From Paracamarosporium sp. OC-R06-R3 (taxonomy: Eukaryota; Ascomycota; Dothideomycetes; Pleosporales; Didymosphaeriaceae): a stretch of DNA of 64,000 nt. The stretch covers positions 159,452-223,451 of the forward strand of contig JACVRA010000157.1 of NCBI GenBank assembly GCA_019828545.1, given 5' to 3'. Positions 30,125-40,782 of this stretch are shown here, in pieces. Position numbers and translations under genes: made by a program. The notes beneath the pieces were generated by a model. The model saw only the letters and a program-made list of their open reading frames with translations. It did no database searches and was not told where the DNA came from. How positions within the stretch are numbered: the first letter of the stretch is position 1; each line of letters opens with the position of its first letter.

Positions 30125-31948
30125 CTACCATTCAAATGCGGTGTCCAGCATTTCACGGCAGCTCATTGTCACATTAAAACTCTCAGTGTATGTGACGCCG
30201 AGCGAAGTCCTTTTCCAAGGATTCTCCGGGTCTGCGACGGACATGTCGAAGTGGCGCATGAGCTACAGATATCCATCGCTTAGTTATTGCATGCGTGCAG
30301 TACCAAGAATGGGCAACAACTCACCTCAAAAACAATCTTGCTTAGTTCTACATACGCAATGTGCCAGCCGAGGCATTTTGAAGGTCCCGCGCCGAACACC
30401 AAATCCAAGACCTGCAGCATTTGCTTCAGTTGAGCGTCATTATCAATGAGCCAGCGCTCTGGTCGGAAGATATCTGGGTCTCATCCAAAGATAGGGCTCA
30501 ACTGCATTGCGCGAGTGTTGAGCCCAATGAATGTGCCACCGGGGATAAGATGACCATGAATACAGTCACCCTCTGGCGGCACCACTCGTTCGCGCAGTTG
30601 AAAGATTGGTTGATAAAGCCGTAGTCCCTCGCGTATGCAGGCCTGAAGATAAGGCAGATCTTTGGCGTGTTTGTAAGTGATAGGAAAGCTGGTGTTGTGC
30701 CTAGACAGCTCCAAGTCCACTTCCTCTTGTAAGGTGTTATAGACTTGGGGATTGGTCATGATTCCAAGCGTGATGCCTTGAAGGGTTGTGCCAACAGATT
30801 CAGCCCCCGCAGATCTGACAGTGTTAGCGCCTTGCCTTTCGACTTGATATGTTCGACTTATCACTGACAGGAATACTAGACAATGTTTATCTGCTTGGTC
30901 AGCAGCTATCCCCTTTTCGATACAAAACTCGATGTAACTCTTGCTGTTTATTCTGCGTTGAAATCGAGATTGAATTATGCGCGCTGTGACCTTAGCTAGA
31001 TCAGTGTGCGAATAGACCATCCACATGAGGCATGGAACTTACACTTAGAACCCGGCCCATGTCCGTGCCATCATCTGCTCTTGGGATGAGAAAAGAGCCC
31101 ATTGAAGTCCTGGCAAAGGCCCCAACAGCATACCACAGCTCCAGCCAGACGGAGAAAAAATGTTGATACCTCATCATGCCTCTGATGGTGCTAAAGAAGT
31201 TGTATTGGTCTAGATCTATTTCAATGCAGTTGAATGATTCCCCTAGACTCATCTGAGCTGCGATATCGAGGGCGAGGAGGGAACACATTCGAGACATGTC
31301 GAGCCCTTTCGATCCATGCTCCTCGGATTTCAGGCGCCGTCCGAGTACATCAATCCAAGACTTCAGATGCACATCAACATCGGTTTCAACTTGTTCTAGA
31401 CCATATTTGACAAGCTGTGACAAATCAGAATGGACAGCCTTCTAGGAGATAGACGTATGGGGACATACAGCAGTGTTGAAGATCTTGCGCAGATTGAACG
31501 CCTTTTGGGGATCTCTTTCTGACAGGAGATTTGTTTCCTTGAAATCCGTCGTAAGAGTATCGAACCAAGGCCCGCGGTTATAATCCGAACCTGGGGAAAG
31601 GATCCTGCGTACAACATGGGGATCGCTTGTGATTAAATGGTTGGGACCAACCCTGACTAGAGCACCTGACAGGATGAGTGTGGTGCTCTGATGGATATTC
31701 TAAAGATATCCAGACAGCCTAGACTCACCGTACTTGCGGTCAATGTCGACGAATGTACGATTCGCAGTGCCAGATGCAAGAGTGCGCCATAGCCAGAGCC
31801 GAGTGAAGCGCGCGAGAATCGGACCGGGGACATCGCTAAGCGGGAACGCCCATTTGAGGAGAAGCGGGACAAGGAAGCAGCACTTCGTGACTGCACCGAT
31901 CAGAGACAAAAAAGGGAGCCAGATGATGCTCAGCATTGGGGTGTACAT
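30125..31948 (-). pseudogene. Cytochrome P450 (pisatin-demethylase-like group) with premature TGA
   Basis: Five exons fit on the minus strand: 31948-31729, 31665-31469, 31414-31045, 30995-30325 and 30262-30125, totalling 532 codons with all joins in phase. The sequence reads from a membrane anchor and LSDVPGPILARFTRLWLWRT, through RSAGAESVGTTL (I-helix), IREGLRLYQP (EXXR), to VFGAGPSKCLGWHIAYVEL (heme Cys loop) and a normal C-terminus. A single in-frame TGA at 30483-30481 interrupts PIFG*DPDIFRPERWL, upstream of the heme loop, so a truncated product would be inactive. No intron can remove it. A further 51-nt in-frame segment before RSAGAES may be an unrecognised intron. The start ATG is uncertain; the frame is open upstream to 32068. 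Confidence 0.82.
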
Positions 31949-32933
31949 TTTACTAATTTTAAGATGCTTTAGCTCACTGAGAACTGAACTGTACAAAAAT
32001 TCCGAAGGCATACCACTATATATGGGACAAACCACAGTTTTCATTGCACGGATATTCGTGACACGCATATACGCGTCAGCACTCGATCGATTCAGGTGCT
32101 TGGAAGTGCTAATTGATGAGGGCTACCTTGGCTCGCGAATCGAGATATGATTTCTGTGACAGTTGCACATGCGATTCGGGGACGAATACAACGCAATCGG
32201 GAGGCGAATATCCCCATTCAGTCTTTACAGTCTGCAAAGAAGAATGTGCGATGACCGGGACCTTGTGATCCATATTGATAGGTACGTGCATCAAGTTACA
32301 AAACTGCATCTGGCCACACTCTTGTAACTCTCGCAACCAAAAATCCAGCCGCGGAGTATGGGGCCGCGTCAGCATTGGGCTTGTACACAACATATTTATG
32401 AAGCTGACAATAGCCTTAGTTAAATGTGTAGGTGGCTACTACATGCAGAGGATACCTCGCCTTACCAGTCTCGCCTTATCGATGATACACCCGAACATTA
32501 GCGTGACACACGCCCTACGTCCCTCAAGGCTGAGTTTAATATGCGAAGCGTGCAGCCACACGCTAGGTCATGCCGCTGCCGTAGATCCTGTCGCGCAAAC
32601 ATTTGGAGGGTGTTCAATGTGAGATTGAGATTATGTTGCAGTGGCGTATATCGCGTATTGTGACCGAGCTAGATGAGCGGCGTTGTAAAAGTACTGTCTG
32701 AGTGCAAATGGTGAGAAAGGCATTCTGTGCCACGTGATCAACACACCCATCCGCATGGGCAACGCTGTGACAGCATAAATCCCTGCTCATCATGCAGCCT
32801 GACCCCCACATGTTGACTCTCCTGAGCAAATCTTTGCCAAACAAGAGCAACATATCATTGATTCTATTCTTCGCGATTCCGGGGAGATTGCTTTTTTAGG
32901 CAGAACGCCACCTTTGGTACGAGGAATACAACG
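31949..32933. other. Intergenic region, weak ORF only
   Basis: 985 bp. A 94-codon minus-strand ORF at 32109-32393 has moderately protein-like composition but no recognisable family; I do not call it a gene. The region should hold promoters of the P450 pseudogene and the rhodopsin-like gene. Confidence 0.4.
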
Positions 32934-34427
32934 ATGGCGAATACGCTGGAATACCCTATCGACCCTGCTACGTGGGCATACTTACAAGAGTTGCCGTTAG
33001 CTGTTCCTCCGTTGGTAAGGTACCGCAGACACCAGTTAGGAAATCGCTCATTATTTCAGGGCGTTGTGCCGCAGACTGAAAATCGAATTTACAACGGCAG
33101 ACCAGTAGTGATAGTTGGTATCATTGGGCTCGCCCTAGCTACCATGGCTATGCTTGGGCGTGCATACGCGAAAAGATTCCTTTTTCGAAAACTCTCTCAG
33201 GATGACTGTTAGTGTTCCGGGCTCTGAGTTCCTGGATTGATGTGGGTGACTGACCTCGACAGATATCTACATGCTCAGTTGGGTGAATAGACATGAACCT
33301 TGTGAACCGTACAGTATATTTCTAACGAATGATGTCCACAGCCTTGCGGTGTAGCTCTCATAGCTCTTCAGATATCAAGTGAGTACCACAAGTATTTCTG
33401 AGACGGTCTCAAGGTTTCATGCTTTGTTTAACCCTGAGTAGTCGTCACGGGAGGTGCTTACGGATACCATGCCTGGGACGTCAAGTTCAAAGAATTGACT
33501 AAGCCTGTGATGGTGGTGAGTAAAGCTCAAGCATAGATACTAGATGGCCGACTGACCACGCGCAGCGATCTTATATACTCATCATCGTAACGGGACCCTT
33601 TCAATGGATAGCGAAACTCACTCTATTCTCACTGATTCTGAATGCCTTCGCACCTTTGCGATATACAAAGACACTCGTCTACTTAGGTGTCTTGTTTTCT
33701 GGCATATTTTACTGCGGTGTATCTATAACGCTAGGCACGATTTGTGGACCCGTTGAGGGCACTAGCCATCAAGCTTTCGTTGCTGCAATGGCAAGTAAAG
33801 CGTGTTCCGATACGAGATCAGGCAGTGCGAGTATTAGCGTCATAGGATCATGTGTGTCAGTGATCACCGACTTGTACATCTTTATCCTTCCGTTGCCGGC
33901 AATTTGGGGCCTAAATCTTCCCTTGAAAAGGAAAATTGGAGTCGCTATGGTCTTTCTTGTTGCGTTGGGGTAAGTTGCTTCCAGATTCTCAGATTTTGAC
34001 CTTCTAACACTTTCTTTTACACCAGCGGCTGTGTCAGTAGCATCGTAAATTTGTCTTTCCGCGCCAGGCAAGTTCACACAAGGGACGTGACTTACATCAT
34101 CTCCCCGGTGTATTTAACGAAGTGTGTGATACACCTATCCTCCGGATGTCTTAAGACGATACTCTTAGCTTACCAATACACAGCATCATTGACATTACAG
34201 TTGGTCTGATCATTCCATGCGCAGCATCTTTTGCCAAGATTTATCGATCGATCAGACCAGAGCATGCGCCGAACTACGTTTTCTCTACTCGTCGCTCGAA
34301 CCGTAAGGGAGATGCCACAAAGGCTGAACATCGTGTACAAGGTCGCGATGAGCTTGCGCTTTATAGTACAACGGCGTCTTCTGGGTCGAGGGGCCCCGGG
34401 CTAATCTCGACCCACGAAGATGTATAA
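32934..34427 (+). CDS. Rhodopsin-like integral membrane protein (fungal 7-TM family)
   Basis: Seven exons can be joined in frame: 32934-33207, 33263-33282 (20 nt), 33342-33378 (37 nt), 33442-33515, 33566-33969, 34026-34121 and 34184-34427, giving 382 aa. The protein has about seven hydrophobic segments. Family phrases include GLALATMAMLGRAYAKRFLFRKLSQDDY, shortened in the middle, AYGYHAWDV, TLFSLILNAFAPLRYTKTLV, CSDTRSGSASISVIGSCVSV, DLYIFILPLPAIWGLNLPLK and KIGVAMVFLVALGGCVSS. This is the broad fungal 'rhodopsin domain' family of putative receptors or channels, often found in accessory clusters; the ligand is unknown. The two tiny exons are unusual, but all borders are GT-AG and restore the family sequence. 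The C-terminal tail is Ser/Arg-rich and cytoplasmic. Confidence 0.8.
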
Positions 34428-34581
34428 GACGAACATGATCTTGATGGCAGAGGCTCCGAAACAAGGATTATTGATCCTGAAATTGCACAGGATATTTTGC
34501 ATATTTAATTGGATAGTCTACTAGCTTAGGCGAATATTGAAGCGTTACAGGGAATCATAACTTAGTTGTGGTTCTCCTTGG

Positions 34582-36728
34582 TCACATCAAAGCCTCAATC
34601 AGCATCCCTTTCTTCTCCTCCCCTACCCTTTGTTTGGCCTTATCAAGAGCTATCCTCAATTCGCCGACACTGCTGACTCTTACACCTTGCATCCACTCGT
34701 TCCGTTGCGCCGACGATGCTATGCCGCTCTCAGATCCTGCCGCGGCCTCCGCCAAAGCCGCATAATCCGGTGAAGGACGAAATGATATATTCAGTTCGTC
34801 GTCGGAAGCCGACTTGTTCAGTCCTTCAGGGTAAACAAGTTCTGTAGAATTACGCGGAGCTTTCCAACCTATCGCACACATTAACTTTTGTACTAAATAG
34901 CTGGACAGTATTGACGAACCCCCATTGTTCAGCACAATAGTTAAGATGGGTATCTCGAACTTGCGTGCCACCCACAGTGCGCTGGTAGGAGCTGCGCACA
35001 TCAGGCTTCCGTCTCCTACGACCTGGCAGACCAGGCTAGGCTTCTCGGTTCCAGCCTCTTCGAGATCCCGCAATGCCATCTTTATGCCTAGGGCTGCACC
35101 ATTGCTCCATCCGATACCGGTTCCTCCACAATTGATCCAGCTTCCGGGTCGACTGGGTTGTAATTGGTCGTGTAGTGTTTGAGCTGCAGTGACTGCTTCG
35201 ATGACGAAAGTGGTGGACTGTGGGAGAACAGCCTTTAGAAGATATCCTATGTTGTTTGCATCAAGTGTGGCCGTGCCCTCAAGCCTTGGTTTAGAATTAA
35301 TGTTCGCAATACGATTTTGGTATGCCTTTTCACGCGCCTTGCCACGAGCGGCATATTTCGGGTCTTGGAGTGCTGTGCGTAGACCCGCTGAGTTTTCAAG
35401 GTGTCCAACAATCTGCCCCATTGCGGTGAAACTGTCAGCTCTCCAGCGGCCATTGGCAGGGAAGAACGAAACTGGTATCTGCTGGTTCAGTGGATCGATG
35501 TCTATGTGATAGATAAGAGTGTCTTCCGGTGGTGCATTCTGAGACGGTATCCATGGTACGTCGCAATCAAGAAGAAGAATTACGTCTGCGTCTTTGGTGC
35601 ATTCGTCGAAGCTGAGACGAAATCCTTCAGAGGCAGGATGGGTGGACGGAAAGCACACATCGCTGCCACCCGTATCGTGAACACGAATTCCAGGTATCGC
35701 ATCTGCAAGCGCGACGAGCAAGTCTACTGTTCGACGGTCCCTACCGGAATAGCCGGTAATGACAAGTGGGCGTTCAGCTTGCACGAGCGCGGTACATATC
35801 TCTTTGACAGCATCGAGAGGTAGTGCACTCGGACCGATGGGTACCCATTGCCCTTGGGGCAGGGAATACGGCTGTATCTCTTGGGCCAACACCTCGCGTG
35901 CGCTGCTTAAGTAGACAGGGCCTTTAGGTGCACTGTTCGCAAATTGCAACGCGCGTCCAACCAACTGCTTCACGTTTAAACCAGTATGTATCTCACCGGT
36001 ATATCTGCAGTATTGCCGGATGATAGCTGCCTGATCCACAGGCTGCTGCAACCAATGCATATACTCTGTTCGCGAGCCAGTCATTTCCCCAGACTCAGTA
36101 TACGGGCAGAGGCCCGCAAAAATGAAGACCGGAGCACGTGCGACGCTGGCATTGTGGACAGCTTGTCCAAGCGCTTGCGTTCCGACATCAACATGGACTA
36201 CGACGGCTTGTGGCTTTCCGCTTATACGAGCATAGCCATCCGCCATGGAGAGTGCTGTGACTTCCGCAGGACACGTGACGAAGCGCGGCCACCTGTCAGG
36301 TCGCTCGCGTTTGCCTTTGATAATAGCTTCGATGATGGAAGGATGATCGGATCCGACGTTGACAAAACATGCCGTGATCCCGGCCTAGTTCACTGGTAGC
36401 ATATGTCGCGGGGCAGAATAGGCGACCTACCTCCCAAAGCGCCTCGAACAATGCGAAAGCTGTCGTGTATCTGTGTGCAGTGAGCGTCATGAAACATTCA
36501 GCACATCTCGACCACTTACTGCGAAGCTTCCTGCCGCACATTCGATGTGGAAGCGAAAGCATCAGAGGCAGTGCTCGTGGATGTTTGTCGCGCGAAGAAT
36601 CTTGGAGAAGATGAGGGGTTTTGATGATGATATGGGAGAACTGGAAAGACTGTAGAAGTTTTCCATCTGCGACACGCGAAAAGACTGTTCTGCTTTTGTA
36701 GTTGTGCTAATGCGACGCGCGAAGCCAT
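34582..36728 (-). CDS. Thiamine diphosphate-dependent enzyme, acetolactate-synthase-like
   Basis: Three exons (36728-36520, 36470-36431, 36384-34582) give 683 aa. The N-terminal ~70 residues are rich in Arg, Ser and Ala with few acids (MASRVALAQLQKQNSLFACR), suggesting a mitochondrial presequence. The Pyr domain carries CPAEVTALSMADGYAR, with the conserved Glu that activates the cofactor. The central domain follows (RPLVITGYSGRD). The PP domain has VVGDGSLM...IVLNN, the GDG...NN Mg-ThDP binding motif, near residue 540. It is broader than canonical acetolactate synthase and groups by eye with fungal 'thiamine pyrophosphate-requiring enzymes' of unknown substrate, probably decarboxylating or ligating a 2-oxo acid. 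The TAG in the second intron is intronic. It neighbours a regulator and hydantoinase on the same strand. Confidence 0.9.
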
Positions 36729-37863
36729 GGCGCAAGAGGTGTTTGGTCGAGCCTGTAGGCTTGCGGCGGGGTGCACCTAATACCGTGTGCGCGCGGAGTA
36801 AGTAGCGGCAGGCAGAGGACACCAAAAGGATAGTTACGGATGGACAATTAATAGTTGTCGTACTGTATGATAAATCCGCGGAGTATACTGCAGGTAGCCT
36901 GAGTGTAAGCTACATTGCGTATCGTGTTTCAGATCCCCGGTACTATGCTGACAATATCCACATCCTTGGATAATGGTCCCGGTAGCACGTGCCTACTACT
37001 CGCGAAATATTTCCAATGCCAAGGAAACAAGAACAACGCTATCATCCGAGTTAACTGAATACTTGCTAATGGTAAATCATAAACGAATGACAAGGATATT
37101 TGATTGTATCTAATCCATGAAAAATACCTATTGAGCTCTCGATTTGGCAGTGTCGAGTGTTATAGTCCTGTAACAAGCCCCAAGTGAGTGGCCTGAGATC
37201 GACCAGTTTCGATTTGTGAACTCCCTCAAGAAGATTTCCTATCTGAATCATCATATCTGGCATATATGCTATGCCGTCTCTCCTTACCATTGATCATCTC
37301 TGAAGCTCGTCGTCATCATAATGATGATCCACATCTTCATCCTTCCCATAACATTGTACCTGAATGCTCAGCCTCTCAAGACATTAAGGCAGAGTAAGGT
37401 TAGCTGCATGAACAATGCAGAGCTTGTACGAGTTGTTGTTGTTGTTGTTGAAGTCATATGCCTTATACTACTTAATATTGCCCTTAAACCCAAGCAATCT
37501 GGAACGTCACTGTAGCTGTCTGCGATAGACACGGGCTTTGAAGATCCCAAGTGGTCTAGAAAAGGCAGTTCAATGCTACTCCAGAGAAGGATTAACTCAA
37601 GTATTACCAAAGCACGCGAGGCGCGCTTGACTGCTTGAGGCAGATCAATTGTATTGCTTGTATTGTTTAAGTCAAACACATTAAGGTTTTCTTAAACGCA
37701 CGAACTGCCGTTTCCCACGGATAATGCGCGTGGCGAGATGGTGTAGATCCTCTGGCCGACGACCGTCGAAATTTTGTCTGGTACATGTCACATTTCAGGT
37801 CACTCTGACACCAAAACTTCTCAACAACCTCGCATACGGGGCCGATGCTCTAGACGCTCGAAC
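36729..37863. other. Intergenic region with microsatellites
   Basis: 1,135 bp between two minus-strand genes. It includes a (GTT)n tract at about 37432-37450 and ATC/ATG-rich runs near 37305-37345. No supported gene. Confidence 0.5.
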
Positions 37864-39789
37864 TTAGTTAGGGCTTTCAAAATAAAATTTTAGGGCGGTA
37901 AGTCTTACCCCCCAATCCCGCTTGAAGTTGTCTAGCACCTTTAGTATCCTCAAGCGGCTTTCATCATCTAAAACGAGACATGCTGCTAAGAAAATGGGCC
38001 ATATTGGCAGCCCAGCAGTAATCGGTCCAATATCGCAGACCCGTTCACAGAGTCGTATGATTTCTTGCGTCAAGGCCGATCTTTTTCTTCTACAAGACGG
38101 TATGATGTCTGGGAGATGCAGAGTGCAGATCTCATCCAATAGAAGAAGTGCAGCTAATCTATTGGCTTCCGCTGTCGCCAATATCAGCTCCACCTTGTCG
38201 CCTTTGTGACTCTCACTTTCCGGTCCGGGCTGATAGACGACGTCTGGTATTAGTTGTACAAGATTTTCGAGAAGATGCTCTATCTTATTGACGCGTCGTG
38301 TTGTAGGACCCATAAAATCTTTGTCTGCACAACGTTCGTTTTGATTCGTGTCTACTAGGTCGCAGATGTCATTAATAATGAAAAGAAGGGAATTGCTGAA
38401 CCCTTGATGACTTTGTATGTAGTTGGGCGAAGGATGCTTAGTGTCAGAGGGTATTGTGTCATCGATGAATTTTGTTGAGTGCGCTCGGTCATTAGTTTTT
38501 CTGTCGTCGTGCTTCATGTCTCGCAAAAGTCTTGAAAGTGTGGGCTTGATTCTCGTTAGGACATCATCGAACCCGATCGTTGCTTTGGCAATGATCAGAT
38601 GGTATACCAAGTATTGCCGGGCGAACTGTACGATTCTATTATCATCAAGAAAGGAGTCGCGCGAGGCGGGGTACATGTCAAGCAAACTGGAGATCCCGAG
38701 TAAGTGACTCGGCCATGTAGGTCGGCATGCGTTCCCAATCTTCGATACACCCATTAGTGCATCAAACGTGAACCTGAGATGTACTATTCACTTACATCAT
38801 CCCAACATAACATGACAGCTGAAACTATGGCCTCAAAATACTCAACACGATCGGGATGAACCCCACAAAGAGATGTTCTTAAGTCTGTGAGGGCCTGTTG
38901 TCGGTATTTCAGAGCTTGAATGCGGTATTCTGCACCATGATGAGCCAACTTTGACGCCCCAACGGCTAGGACTGCGCCGAGAACTGTCCTTGAGGAAGTG
39001 ATCATGGGTATGACCACGTGGCGGAATGGATTATGCAGTTTGTCGTCAACCAGGACAATTCTAGAGCAGACTACCTGATTATAGTAAGCCAAAATGTAGC
39101 TGTCGAGCTGGTTGAGCGAAGATGCTAATCCGGTAGGCGCGCGGACCGGTTCCATCACGTTTGTACAGAACTGAAGCTTATATGCGACTTCGATCGGGCT
39201 TTTGATGCCTCGAGATAGGTTTTGGGATTCTCTTGCCAGAATAGTAAATTCTGGCTCAGTTTGTTCTTCATCGTCAGACTGTCGCGCAGCACATTGGTCG
39301 CTTCTGTTAGGGTCGATGCATCCATCAGGTCGGTTGTATGTGAGAACTTGCAAATCATTATAGGAGGTGTTGAGGAAAAAGGCATCGTGTTTTGTGTGAG
39401 AGGATCGACGGCGCGATTGGTGACACTGGTCGATAGTGTATGAACTGCACTCGTTGGCGCGTCGAGATGCCTTCGGTCGATTCTTTTTGACTGTACACCA
39501 CACGCCCTCTCGTCCGTGACATATGCCTTTAGCTATAGAGTCCTGTGGCCATTGTAGCTTGATTCCATAGCCACACTTCAAGCCAGAGAATTCGCATTTT
39601 CGGCACTGCGGCCTTGCTTCTATAATTCGGCGCAATCAGTTCCGTAACCTAGATTGATGCGACTTGCTATGTGGATGGGTATATCAGGCATTCTCAATAA
39701 TCTGATAGCCACTTACCGTCACACTTTACGCTCCTACCACGGCAAGTCCAGCAGCCAGTTCTAGTCCTTACGATGCGTGGAGGGGCCAT
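37864..39789 (-). CDS. Zn2Cys6 transcription factor
   Basis: Three exons (39789-39717, 39619-38796, 38739-37864) give 590 aa. The DNA-binding domain is assembled across the first intron: RTRTGCWTCRGRSVKCD, then EARPQCRKCEFSGLKCGYG, giving C-x2-C-x6-C-x6-C-x2-C-x6-C. A basic linker (KKNRPKASRRANE) follows. The rest matches the fungal-specific transcription-factor domain type 2 by layout: helical, with conserved QALTDLRTSL-type and IVSAVMLCWDD segments. The second intron (56 nt, donor GTAAGT, branch CTAAT) joins WDD to IGNACRPTWP. It sits between the ThDP enzyme and the hydantoinase on the same strand and is the obvious candidate local regulator. Ligand unknown. Confidence 0.9.
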
Positions 39790-40782
39790 AGGAGGGCACT
39801 CGACAGCTATCATCACTTAAGTTGATATAATCTTGAGAAGACTTGATGACAGTTGCGAGGTTGATTCGAATGGTTCACCTGGCGTAAAGAAGAAATGGAT
39901 TGGAAAGAGCTATCGGAGATGCTCGCAAAGCACCGCACGGTTTACGCCGCAGGATGACCTAGCGATAAGGCTAATACTTCAATGGCTAGCCACTGATACC
40001 CCGCACAGCCCAAAGATTAGCGGCACTTCGGCTAAGCCTAATGACTCGGAGGGCTGGGCAATAATGAAGGCCGGCAGCACTGTTGAACTGTAAAGTGTTC
40101 ATCTGAGAAGATCATATGGAAAAGGAGTTTGTCTAATTTATATCATCTGAAACCCGTTGTCCATCAAAATCTACATTCATCATCCACCCCTCTAGGGCTC
40201 TGCCAGATGTTCTGCCATTGAATGTCATACAGAACGTTACCTAAGTGGAAGGGACACGTATTGCTACCAAAGAGTGCGGTAGGAGATTCCTCTTGTATAT
40301 CATTTTTGATCAAGGCACTTGGCAAATCATCGCCTTTTCTGACAAGAAAATCTCTACGTCAGGTACGGTAGACTGGCGATGGGGCTGCCAAGCTTTTTCG
40401 GGAAGGATTTCCGCTGCTATGAAATCTGACATGGTGCCACAAGGCTACACGAGTGACAAATGAGGCCTTACGAGTCTCAAGCCCGGCACCGGGCTATGTA
40501 CAAGTGACCCGATTTCTATAGTAGCGCTCCGCGTGAAACACTCTGCCTTGCATAGGCTTGATTTATGGTGTCGAGCTTACCGTAGAAACGACAGAAGTCC
40601 CGTAATCGAGAGAGCTGAGCTATCGCATATTTCTTTCGCATGTGCGAACGGTCTGATAGATTTAGAACCGTAATATAAAAGTCGCCGCCTACGATATACT
40701 CGAATGAGATTGGGTCATGAAAGAATTTGAATGAAACCAATGCCATGCTCTGCATACCCAGGAAAAATGCTATGCGACCCTT
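39790..40782. other. Intergenic region, no gene seen
   Basis: 993 bp. Several 60-86 codon ORFs on both strands lack protein character. It should include the regulator promoter near 39790-40100 and the hydantoinase terminator near 40700. Confidence 0.5.

Noticed and set aside
32109..32393. 94-codon minus-strand ORF as a gene
   Set aside because: Composition is passable but there is no family, no supporting intron structure and no conserved start context.
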